DNA from: Membranipora membranacea
Taxonomy: Eukaryota > Bryozoa > Gymnolaemata > Cheilostomatida > Membraniporidae
Length of the DNA stretch: 64,000 bases
Assembly (NCBI GenBank): GCA_914767715.1
Contig: OU612072.1
Coordinates: 23,312,001 to 23,376,000 of the forward strand
Direction of reading: 5' to 3'
In this document: positions 1 to 10,500 of the stretch, in pieces
Position numbering within the stretch: the first letter of the stretch is position 1
Layout: each line of letters begins with the position of its first letter
The notes under the pieces: generated by a model
Told to the model about the DNA's origin: nothing
The model's input: the letters and a program-made list of their open reading frames with translations, nothing else
Database searches by the model: none
Made by a program: the position numbers and the translations under genes

Positions 1-149
1 GTGAGACATGGTTCGAGAAACTGTAGCAGAAGCTTTTCAAATACCTTAGATATTGTAGGGGTGAGTGCGATCGGACGGAACTCTCTTGGCTCGCTCGCCC
101 CTGCATTCTTCGGAATAGGGATGATGGTAGACATGCACCGCCAGTCTTC
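1..149 (-). mobile_element. LINE reverse transcriptase fragment (N-terminal RT region)
   Basis: Read on the reverse strand this encodes the start of a non-LTR retrotransposon RT domain: IPIPKN followed by FRPIALTPTISKVFEKLL, the usual first conserved block of LINE polymerases. The frame is open to the left edge of the window, so the element continues outside. Nothing recognisable of the same element follows to the right of position 149, so the copy is 5'-truncated or interrupted. The clade (CR1, Jockey or RTE-like) cannot be decided from about 48 residues. Confidence 0.75.
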
Positions 150-426
150 TAATACATATGCTAAATTTAAACACATATGAAGATTTCGTTCTCAACTTGC
201 CATTTGTCTTTCCTCTTTATGACTGTGCATGATGAATGTACTCTTTATGAGCGATATATTATGCATGTTCACATAGCACCTCCCATGTACTGCCAGATTT
301 CTACTAAATTTATTATCAAGATAATACAGTTATGTCAGAAGAGATTTTTTACCCAAATTAGCCTGCTATAAAAAGCACTTCATTACTTAGATTTGTCAGT
401 TAAATGCACAGGCACAAATGAAGTCA
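150..426. other. AT-rich spacer, no feature seen
   Basis: Short AT-rich sequence between the LINE fragment and the SINE. I see no coding frame with protein character and no repeat. Confidence 0.5.
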
Positions 427-975
427 AGCGCCTGCCCGCTGCGGTCTACTGACTACTGGGCTCATGACGCATGACGCCCCAGGTTAGCCTGTCTTGACAA
501 GTTTGTTCGGTGGGGGGAGGGAACAAAGCTTGTCAACTCTTGCATGCACGACTGTCGAGCAGCCGACATTAAATATTGTCTTCTCTTTCGATCGAGAAGA
601 TAACTCCTTCATCACACAAATCAATTTGTATACATTCCTATACAAAATGATTAGTGTGGTAAAGGAATTATCTTCTTGATTGCAAGAGAAGACAATATTT
701 AATATCGTCTGATCGACTATAGAATTTGATTAGTGAGATAAAGGAGTTATCTTCCCGATCGAAAGAGAAGACAATATTTAATGTCGGCTGCTCGACAGTC
801 GTGCATGCAAGAGTTGACAAGCTTTGTTCCCTCCCTCCCCCCCACCGAACAAAGCTTGTCAAGATAGGCTAGCCCCAGGTGTGCTCCGACCTGCCTGCAA
901 ACTGAGAAAAACTTAAGGCGATGATATTTCTCAGTCCTCGGACAGAGACAAAACTTGCAATTTAACCCTTATTTT
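427..975 (+). mobile_element. tRNA-derived SINE, copy 1, split by a foldback element
   Basis: The left part keeps GCGCCTGCCC and then CTGACTACTGGGCTCATGAC. The right part resumes with CCCCAGGTGTGCTCCGACC and the conserved tail that includes the CAGTCCTCGGAC block. The same body is seen at 14754..14880, 27561..27806 and, reversed, at 28815..29021. Here most of the tRNA-like head is deleted, and a 387-bp element sits at 485..871 with a target duplication inside the SINE body. There are further deletions in the tail. Confidence 0.75.
485..871. mobile_element. 387-bp foldback MITE with 9-bp target duplication
   Basis: The two halves are near-perfect inverted copies of each other. Both ends read TAGCCTRTCTTGACAAG inward, followed by a G-rich GGTGGGGGGAGGGA block and CTTGCATGCACGACTGTCGA. 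The element is flanked by the direct repeat GCCCCAGGT at 476..484 and 872..880. The uninterrupted SINE at 27.6 kb has this target only once. A 9-bp duplication suggests a Mutator-like class, but the termini alone do not settle that. The short open frames on either arm are mirror images and not genes. Confidence 0.85.
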
Positions 976-2514
976 AACCAACAAATATCTTGCAACAGAT
1001 TGAACCAAACAGATTTATTACACTCGGAAAGAGAAATTTCTATGAATCAGAGCATTAAATTACATGTATATGAAGTATATATGTATGTGACGCAACATAT
1101 ATATCTCATAGTGCCAGTAACTTTGTGTTCCATGAGAAGAGTCCAACTTCCTCTCTCACAGTTAGGCACAGTTCTACTGTAACAAGCGCAGAGATTAAGC
1201 TTCTCTGATGGCCTTTTTATCATGGAACACCCCTCTCACTCAGTTGACAGCCTCAGTAGCATTCTTGGGCTTTGTTGATCCTCAGCATCGAACAACATCG
1301 GATTCCATATATTGTAGCTTGGCTAGGTGACAAGTGATCTTCCTACAACAAAAAAGAATTAATATCCCTTAACCTAAATCTGTACCTCTTCAATCTGACA
1401 AACAAAAAAACAAGTTTTTGAAAGACTTATTCACGCCTCAAATCTGGTATCCGGTTTTCATGTATGATGATGGCAATTAACCACATGCTTCAATGATATC
1501 CGTTTCCTGGTGAGATTTACTTTCCCAAGCTTCTTTTTAAACCTTGGGCTGATGATATCATGAATCTGGTATCAGATCAATATTCTACACAATAAAATAT
1601 AAATCTATTAATACACCCGTGCGAGCAGAAAGATCTGATCAAGTTGTACACGCTTTGCTCATAATAGATTCGATAGTAGCTCTAGGGTTCACTGACATAA
1701 CACTGAAGATGTCCTCTCCTAACAAGGGAGATATGGATCCTGTATCATATGTCAGTGAAGGTACACCTGGTACATTCAACTCAGGGGTCAAGGACAAAGA
1801 CAATCAACAATGAAGTTCCACAAAACACCAAACTAGAACAAGTTTGTTTCTTATTTTAATGCGGAAAAATAATAAAAAAAACTGAATCACACTGTATTAG
1901 GAAGTTTAATCTGAATCTAAATCTTTAATCTAAAAGAGTTGTCTTATCTTTTCTCAAATCAGCCAATCAGATTTGTGCTAGCCTCATCCGTCAATTCAGT
2001 TTGTGTAAGACTGATGAACTGTCAACATCAGCCAGCACAGTTATTCTAATGTGCTCTAAAATATCCTGACTCAGTGTATCTGTATTTAACCATATTCTAC
2101 ATGGCAATTGTATTCAATCAACCATCACAATGAATACTCTGAACAGTTTATAATGGACATCGACCACTGAACACTAAAGCTAGACACCTCTCGATATGGT
2201 GGTGAGTTTAATTGTACTCATTTTTCTTATCGTTTTTGGCACTATAAATGTTTTAAAGTTTGGGAACTAAATTAGGTATTAACAATATTGTGTTTAACTC
2301 GCTGGGGCAATTCAGCAATAAAGTTTTATCCATCGTGCGCCTATCTACAACATGTTGCCTGAGTAATATCGATCTAGAAATACCACACTACACTTCGATC
2401 CGATCACTTCATCTCCAAGTGTATATCATCAGTAATCATATCGATATGATTATTCAATCACTTATAATGCGGCATCGAAGTCAGGCTCTGCTCGTCGATC
2501 ACAATCAGTTATTG
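976..2514. other. Unannotated AT-rich sequence
   Basis: No exon of the receptor family, no TE protein and no RNA gene could be recognised on either strand. The open frames here are short and have no protein-like composition. Confidence 0.45.
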
Positions 2515-2755
2515 TCACTGCTTATTATTTTCGTTTTCAGTTGCATCAGGAATTTTAAGAGTGCCTTTAGAGTACAAACTCACCCCATTGCTCGGTTTGA
2601 CATTTATCCCACCAGTAACTGTTGCGCTAGAAGGAACAGATTGAATGTTTACCGATCAATTGTTAAATGGACACCTCATACGCAATTTCTTGTCTTCAAT
2701 TCCCTTAATGGTTATACCTTTAATTGATGAATTCAACACCGCTTTGTGTATTGCA
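2515..2755 (-). pseudogene. Possible degraded coding fragment
   Basis: On the minus strand one frame reads through KGIEDKKLRMRCPFNN to a TGA (complement 2656..2658). It then continues in the same frame with SVNIQSVPSSATVTGGINV up to a TGA at complement 2515..2517. The composition is soluble-protein-like and unlike the surrounding AT-rich noise, but I do not recognise the family. It could be a remnant of a transposon or retrocopied gene, or chance. Confidence 0.2.
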
Positions 2756-2879
2756 AGCCTGCACTACCAATTGCACATATCAGGTGTTGGATTCTTTTGC
2801 ATTTCAGTGCTCTATTCTTCTTTTTTACTACAAGTGTTAATTTCATTACAAGAAGAATAACATTTTTAAAAAGAAATTA

Positions 2880-3320
2880 AAATATACAAAGAGGCTTATC
2901 AGATAGCTTGAAAGTAGAGTTATGAGAGCCCCGTTCAGCACTCGGTAGTCCCCGACAGCAGAGCTCACCAAAGAGGTTACAGGCAATAAAAACATCGATC
3001 TCTTCCAGTTTGAACTTCAATTGGCTTAAGTGGATTTTTGAAACTCTCTTATGTTTTAATTTGATAACGACTCTCAATATTATTGCAGTTGTCCTCTCGT
3101 TTTAAAATATAATTTATATTAAAACAGCAAGATGAAATTTAAATAAGATATATATTGGCATGGACTGATTCATGCCTAGGAATAATGGAAGAAATTGACA
3201 GGAGAAAAGATCTGTAATAAGATGTGGGTTGTAGCATATAAAGGAAAAACTATCTGAGCATACCAACATTTTGCACACTATTGGGGAATTCCACTGAACG
3301 GAAATAAAATCCATTGTATC
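2880..3320 (-). repeat. Dispersed repeat, inverted copy of 11400..11840
   Basis: The segment containing CTTATCAGATAG, then AGAGTTATGA and GTAGTCCCCGACAGCAGAGCT, reappears in reverse complement at about 11400..11840. Further matching blocks lie in the AGTGGATTTTT and GTTTTAATTT areas. The two copies are clearly diverged. No coding potential was recognised in either. One copy lies in an intron of the minus-strand gene and this one lies downstream of it, so it is an interspersed repeat. Confidence 0.6.
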
Positions 3321-3589
3321 ACAGAGGAATTCCTCTGTTCATGCAATGCGTGCGGCCTTTGAATTTGTCTCAGGGGTGTAGTCCTTTTCCCTCTGGCCCT
3401 GTGCCTCAGCTTTTGCAATATCACTCATCCACAATAGAGGGATCACATACTTGCCCTACCACCCAACCTTGTCACACATAAGGTCTAACATTTGCTTCTC
3501 TTGATGCTCAGAAACAAAAAAGACTGAATTTAATTGAATTGTACATTTGCTTCAATATGAAAATAAAACTAAAAAGTTGCATGTTTGTC

Positions 3590-3646
3590 TTGATTACCTA
3601 AAAAGCCAGCTAGGTTGTCAGCCTAGCTGGCTTTTTAGGTAATCAA
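3590..3646. repeat. Perfect 25-bp inverted repeat with 7-nt loop
   Basis: Arms 3590..3614 and 3622..3646 are exact reverse complements (TTGATTACCTAAAAAGCCAG and onward), separated by TTGTCAG. As RNA this would be an uninterrupted 25-bp stem. It lies downstream of the stop codon of the minus-strand receptor gene, near the end of detectable homology with the plus-strand copy. It may be a tiny foldback element or a structured 3' flank; there is no T-run to suggest a Pol III terminator. Confidence 0.85.
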
Positions 3647-3725
3647 CAGAACAAGATGAACAGCCAAAGCGTGACCAAAATGTGAGCATGCATATAATTT
3701 GTGTGTCATATCTCAGTTACTTAGT

Positions 3726-4399
3726 ATGCTTAATTATTTACGGAAAAATCTGCCTGCGATTTTCAGTGCAAACAAGAGATTTGCGGAGGTATTCATCTAT
3801 CTAGAGTAGAATAATACTTACTAGATGATATGGTAGGAATATGATAATGCGAACAAAAAAAACTGTCCAAGTTTTATCAGATTGAGAGATTTGCTTGTAA
3901 TTTGAAAGATTTGTCTGATACCAAATACCTCAGTGAAATTGATATGATAATTCAAACAAAATCTTGTTATAATATCAGTAGAGTTGGAGATACTACAGAT
4001 ACTAAAAATTAATCATAAATAATTGAAATGAAATGACGATATCAACACGCTGATTATGGTTCACAGCTACTACACTTTTCTAATATGACAATATCTTTGA
4101 GCTTATTTCATACTATTATCAGAGCATGATCAGCTGGATAATTCACAAAGAGCAGGAATCAGAAAGCCGCAACATATAATCGGAAATCGGGATATAACTG
4201 TGAAAATATTGTAGATTATTACGAATTAGAAAGAGCATATTGAGGGACAAGACATATGTAAATTAGTAGAGTTTGACATCCATAATGCCAACATAGTGCA
4301 ACGGAGAAAAACTTCAGTCAATTAAAACTGTTGTTTTTTCATAAAGCTCTGATTACGTTAGCTGACAATGCTGTCTTGATAGCTGTTTTGTTTGATATC
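3726..4399 (-). other. 3' flank/UTR of the minus-strand receptor gene
   Basis: Non-coding sequence downstream of the stop codon at complement 4400..4402. Blocks such as GGAAAAATCTGCCTGCGAT and the AATGCCAACAYAGTG area recur in inverted order downstream of the plus-strand gene (60984..61690). The duplicated segment therefore extends past the coding region into the 3' untranslated and flanking DNA. I could not place a poly(A) signal with confidence. Confidence 0.6.
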
Positions 4400-4565
4400 T
4401 CAGAGGATGCTTTGAGGGCTGTTTTGACCGATGTTTTGGTTGTTAGTTGGGGGGATTATTTGATTTGCAAGTGCCTCAGAAACTTTCTTTATGAGCTCCT
4501 TATGAAGTTTTTCTCCAGTCATAGCTTCAACATCCATCTTTTCAACAGCAATGGCCACTCGTTTC
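4400..4565 (-). CDS. Last coding exon: cytoplasmic tail
   Basis: This 166-bp exon begins with KRVAIAVEKMDVEAM, directly after the TM helix, so the basic KR is a stop-transfer signal. It ends ...QNSPQSIL and a TGA. The tail is 54 residues, rich in K, E, N and Q, with no tyrosine and therefore no ITAM or ITIM. Exon 60818..60983 of the plus-strand gene has exactly the same length and a similar sequence ending in NSIQSIR. Confidence 0.85.
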
Positions 4566-7500
4566 CTGGTTAACTTGCTATTAAGAGAATTTGTAAAGTA
4601 TATATATCAGGAATTGTCAATTTTTTTATTCACTCAAATCATGGATATAATTGAAGTGATTACCAAATACTGGTGAAAGATGTGAATGAGGAAAGTATCC
4701 AAAGTCATTTGAATTTTAACTCACCTAAAACTTCTGCTGGATTTAGACATTTTAGATGATTTAGGGCATCAAACATATTTGGCATTGGAAGTTCGAATGC
4801 ATAATCAGCTTGTTCATCATAACATCAAAAACAGTTAGCTATCAATTCAACCTGAAGAAAACTTGAGACATTATTATTAATTCCATGATACTCACATTGC
4901 AACTATTAAAGCTGCCAATAATATTGTTATGCAAGATATTCCAACAGCAGCAAACAGCAACGAATGACCTGCTGTCTGTTGAGTATCTGTAAGATGATAA
5001 ACTATTAAATTATGTTGATGAGGAAAATAAAGAGTTCCTCAACTCAGCAGTACACTTGACAATAACTTCACTATCTACAATAATAAGGGATTATAACGTG
5101 TTATGTGATGTATACAGTCAATTACTGCAGCGCATCCTTACAGACAGGTGGCATCAAAAGGTGTTTTTACTTTTATGTTTTATTTATTCATTAGTAACAT
5201 ACCTAAACAGTCCTCTCCAGATATCCATTCACCTTCCTCACACTGCCATAAATTATGCCCGATGGGAACTTTGTACCCTTCAGTACATGATAGGTTATAG
5301 GCACCTCCGCTCTTAAATTTAGTGGCAATTGATCTGTTCAGGTCCACCAGATAACCCAAAGTGTCTAAAGGCAGGCATTCTTTATCTGGAGAGGTCAATG
5401 TTCTTAATTACTCGATTTGGATGTGAAGAACTCTCTGATAGAAAAGCTATGAAAAACTGTAGATTGTGAACATTATCAATATTCGTAACTTCTATGATGT
5501 TCCAAGCTGTGGCTAACAAAACACACCTCTGAAAACGGATGCCAACTGCAAGACATTAACAGCAGTTACTGTTCTTAATGCCTTTTCAACTCCATCAAAC
5601 TTACTTATCTTGTAATAAACTGCCATACTTTCTGTTCCGTTAGTACCATAGCTAGCTGCTGAAATGGTAAAGTTGAGTGTCACTTGTTGTGCCAATGTTC
5701 CTATGTTAAAATCATAAGCTTCAGTGATCTTTCTGCCTTCTCGCTCCAATTTGATTGTTTGTGCGGGACACATCTCTTTCCAGCAGGCTTTAATCGTCAC
5801 AGACTCTTGCTCTGATCCAGGGGCCAGGACCCATGTTAACTTTAGGACAGGCTTGAGAAAGACCTTCTCAATTGCCAAGTCTTGGGGCGCATTTGGAGCT
5901 GTTCGAAATAGAAAATATGTCATGATCATCAGAACTAGAACACATTTTGCCTCTCCTACCATTGGCTTTTTTTCAAAGATCAGTGAAGGGGAGTGCCTGT
6001 GATCGGATTTCATCTCAATCTTCTCATTAAATGCCACAGTTTGAGCCAGGTAATGTCATTCATGAATGTAAATGCGGCAGAATCGGTCACAGTCAGATGT
6101 TAATGAAAGCTTAGCTGTTAACACATACGATATAATATATCTTCCCGGTGAGTTGAGCTTGTTTTTCCGTAGCTGCTGACTTGCACGGATAAGGTGTACT
6201 TAACTCCAGGATTCAACAAAAGCTGCAATTACACAACCACAAGCTAAGCATATAAAAACATGCATGTTCATCCAATGGTATACATTGGTGGTTATTCACC
6301 AAATATGATGAATAATTATCATGACTGTTTATAAGATGTCGTTGATGTTGTGTGATGTTACAAGTATACATTGATATCTATTTGTTATGGAACAAGGTAC
6401 CAAGAATTCACTTTTGTTGTATGCGAAGATATAACAGTATAAATCATATACAATTCTGCACATTTGATCTGATTCACTTGGTTTAAAATTATGTTCCACT
6501 GCATGAATACTACTTTCTTTTGCACATAGTCGTAATTGATATGTTTACAGGTTGAACTAAGAGTATTTCTCGTCTCAAATACGAAATGAAGATCTTTGGA
6601 CACATGATTTTGAGCAAACAAACAGAGTCACCCTGAACATTTGGACAAAGAGAGGAGACAAGACACACCAACCTCTTTTCTGTCTTTGTTTAGACTGAGA
6701 ATAAAAGGAGAGCTGTACTTCGATCGAAGAGGTTCGTCTGGTACACATGACACGTTAAGTAGACTGTAGTTTTGTTGAGGTGAAGGCGAGGCTTGAACTC
6801 TGTAGACTACAAGGTCTCCTCTTCTTCCCGCCTCACTCATGGTCAGTGCAGGGAGAATAGGAACTGAATGATAGAAAAAAAGTTTAGTTTACTCTGGCAT
6901 TGTTGAGGTAGATCAATCCAAAATCTTAGATGCTGAGCTAATTATTTCTGGGCCTTCAAGGCAATGCAATGCGATCAGGATTTTATGAAATCATTGCGAG
7001 TTGGGGTTTGTATAGAAGCAGATTCATCATCTTTCTCTTGTCTAACAACATATTTCATATCAGAGGATTGTGAAAATGATCGAAACAAAATCAACACAGG
7101 GTAATCATTGTATTACAACATTATTTGCATTATATAGCAAGTTTCAATTACCAATTGTTGTAAAACTCACATGTTGATGCTGAAATGGCTCTTGAGATAG
7201 TCGAATTCATCTGTCCTTTGCCAGAAGTAGTCCACATCCAAAATGTGAAAAATGTTCCAGTATTGAGATTGTCAATTGTGTAACTGTTCACAGAAGAATT
7301 GACTAAAAACTGAAATAAAACGATCGCTTAGAATTATAACAAATTGTGATAATAGAATTATATTAAGAAGGCTACACAGTCATAATGTAACTATTCTCCC
7401 ATTTCTATGGTCATCCTCGGTGATGAAACACTCAAACAATTGAACCCTGAGGCCAAGCGCATGCTATATCAGGTCCTCAGTGGTAAGTTGTTGTGTGCTT

Positions 7501-10500
7501 ACCACAATTGTCTCTTCATTCCAAAAAACATTAATATATGTGTCAGATATTATCTGGTTCTCTACATTTTTCCACTCCAATTTTATTTTTCTCTCATTGG
7601 GTCGCCGCAACGGCGTAGCACTGAGGAAATTCGGCGGGAATAAATCTGTAATATATAATGTGTCACATTAGTCGCAGCTGTAGGATATATTACCAAGATG
7701 GTGATGTACACATCATGATTATTGTTAGAATACTATGCTGAAGGTACACAGAGTAAATTTTTTGAGACTGTAGGACATGTGACTTTTCATGAGCCAATAT
7801 GAACTAATGATACTTTCCAAAAGTAAAGCTGTTGCAAATTCTTTGGCGCTGTCACGATTCAAACAATCTTATGATCACCTTGTTTAGTTCATTTTTATCA
7901 TTCTAAACTATCTGTGCAATGAAAATAGATACGTAGAAAGTGAATTTTAAGTGGTTCTAATCTGATCTGGCATCATGGTTCAGTATTTAAGTATCTTACC
8001 CACACGATGATGTGTGAATATGGTCACAACTGTCCCATTCTGATGGTGACCAATCAACTGTGCTGTTACATTGTAGGCCAGACCAGCTAACCACTTCAAC
8101 TAAAACACCATAGTAGCAAATTGTTTAATTCTCATATTATCAGAAACTATTCACAAATTTGCATATTCTTTGAAGCATTCCAAGACATTCGCCGCAATCT
8201 GATAGCTGCAACATATCGCTTTCTTTGTGATAACCTATAGTGTAACAACTAAGCTTCCGTGAGATTGCGCTAAGGAAATTTTGGAGGACTGAACCCAAAA
8301 GATTTGGGCTGCTCTGAGTAGCTTGCATGGCTGAGTTTTTGATGATTCAGCTCTACATCAATTTGTTGGTACATAATTAGTTTTTATAGTCAAGCCAAAG
8401 GTGACAACTCAATCTGAGCATAAACCTACAGGTAAATACGGTGTTTATGTTCATGCCTTTTTATCTGGTTGTCTGATTACTATGATTCTTATGTATTTCT
8501 AGAAACCTCACTATAATTTAAACAAAGGGAGGCTCACCCGGCTTATATATATCCTGTTAGTGTCTTCAACTGTACACAATTGTCGACCGGAAAGATCATG
8601 AGACAAAGAGCGGCTATGCTCACAAGTTATACTGATATATTGCAATCTGGTCTTATTTGTCCCTTCAAAGTTCAGCTCAATCTCTCTGTAGCCCTCAGTC
8701 TCTGAGGAGATAGATCTCACAGAAGGGATAACGGGTACTGTAACTGGTGCTGTAGGCAGATATCATAATTTGCAAAGTGTTCAATTTTCATTTGTTCAGG
8801 ATATACTTACTTATTTAAAGTGACAGTCCTACTAGGCCATGTTTGGTATGGCTTCAAAGATCTCAGGCTGAAAAGTCATTGGGGCATATGAAATAAAACA
8901 GCCTGTAATCCTAGTTGCGGTAAAACTGCTGCAAAGTCTGGAAATTGGGATCAAAGTGGATCATAGTGATTTATTGCCTCCCCCTGACCACTATGATCCA
9001 CTATGATCCCTGCTAAAATATTTAAAATAAATTAAAATGCTATTTTCCACAATTTTCATTTTTTTATTATATTTATTTGCCCTATGAACTCACAATATTA
9101 GATTTACTATGATAATATGACCACTTTTCTAATAGGACTGTCACTTTAAGGTTATGATATCATTAGTTAGTAGCAAGGTATGACCCAGGTGAAACAGGAA
9201 TAAGAAACAGATCAAATTGTCTCTTATTCAGGGTTGAAAGCTAAATTGTCAACACATACCAGGTATCAGGGTCTCTTTATAAATCAAGCTTGTTTTGCCA
9301 TAACTGCTGACTTGCACTGATAAAGTATACTCCACACCAGGAGTCAACAAAAGCTACAATCACATGAAAAAAGCTGTAGAAATTATTTTATAAATTTTTT
9401 TGAGCTGTAATTTGAGCCTCTATTTGTAGTTGTCTCTCTCCAGTTTTGTACCAATGCCGCATAGGATAAAAGAGCTGAAAAGAGGGTTATCCGCTTATGA
9501 TAATATGTTGAAAGTGGGACCTGATTCAGCATCAGCATCATTAAAAACCCTGAGCTCAGAAAACTATCTATTGCTTGCGGACAACATTTTCCTGTAAATT
9601 CAGTCGACATAAATATATGAGATATTCACTGTCGTAGGCTGGCAATGATGATGAACTATCATATTTTAACTAGATATATTGGCGCTTTTCCAGATAACAG
9701 ATTATTTACGCTCTCTTAAATTATCATGTTAAAAAATACTTATCTAACTTCATGAGACTGAAATTCAATAGACGAACAAACGACGTAGGCTGGCAACCAT
9801 GATGAACTATCATGTTTTATACTAGATGTATTGGCACTTTTCCAGACAATGGATTATCTGCGTTTGTTCAAACTATTATGTTAACAATAACTTATCTATG
9901 ACATCCACTTCAATTAATATATCTGCATGAAACAGTTATTCAATGAACAGAAAAACGAAAATTCCGTTCAACCCTCTGTCAATGATGGGATTTGAGTTAA
10001 ATGTTCAATTTTTTGTTTTTTGTTAATAATGAATGCCCTGTACCAATAAGGTTTGAATAAGTCGACAAGCAATAAACCTAGACAGGACACTATATACTGC
10101 TGAAGTGAGGCACTTAATTGTTGGGCAACCTTACTTCATTGCAAGGTGTAGAAGCAATGATGCTATCATTGATTTACTGTCCATAATCCAGGTTTTAACT
10201 AGATCAATTTTGATCAAATTTCGAGTTCGGAAATTGCATAACAATCAGTAGCATCCTGTTATCAATTCAAAATTAGTATCAAACTGTTCAAGACAAGCTG
10301 CTTACTCTGTTGTAATTTTCAAACTTCAAATCCGATCAAAATTGATCGAGTTATTGACAAATAACCTGGACTTTGGGCAGTAAATCAATGATAGCATCAT
10401 TGCTTCTACACCTTCCAATGACGATACGTTGCCCCACAATTAACTGCCTCAGTGCCTCAATGCTAATGGTCCATACAGTGTCCTGTCTAGGTCAATTATC

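Noticed and set aside
494-862. Two mirror-image open frames of 61-64 codons
   Set aside because: They are the two arms of one palindromic element read on opposite strands.
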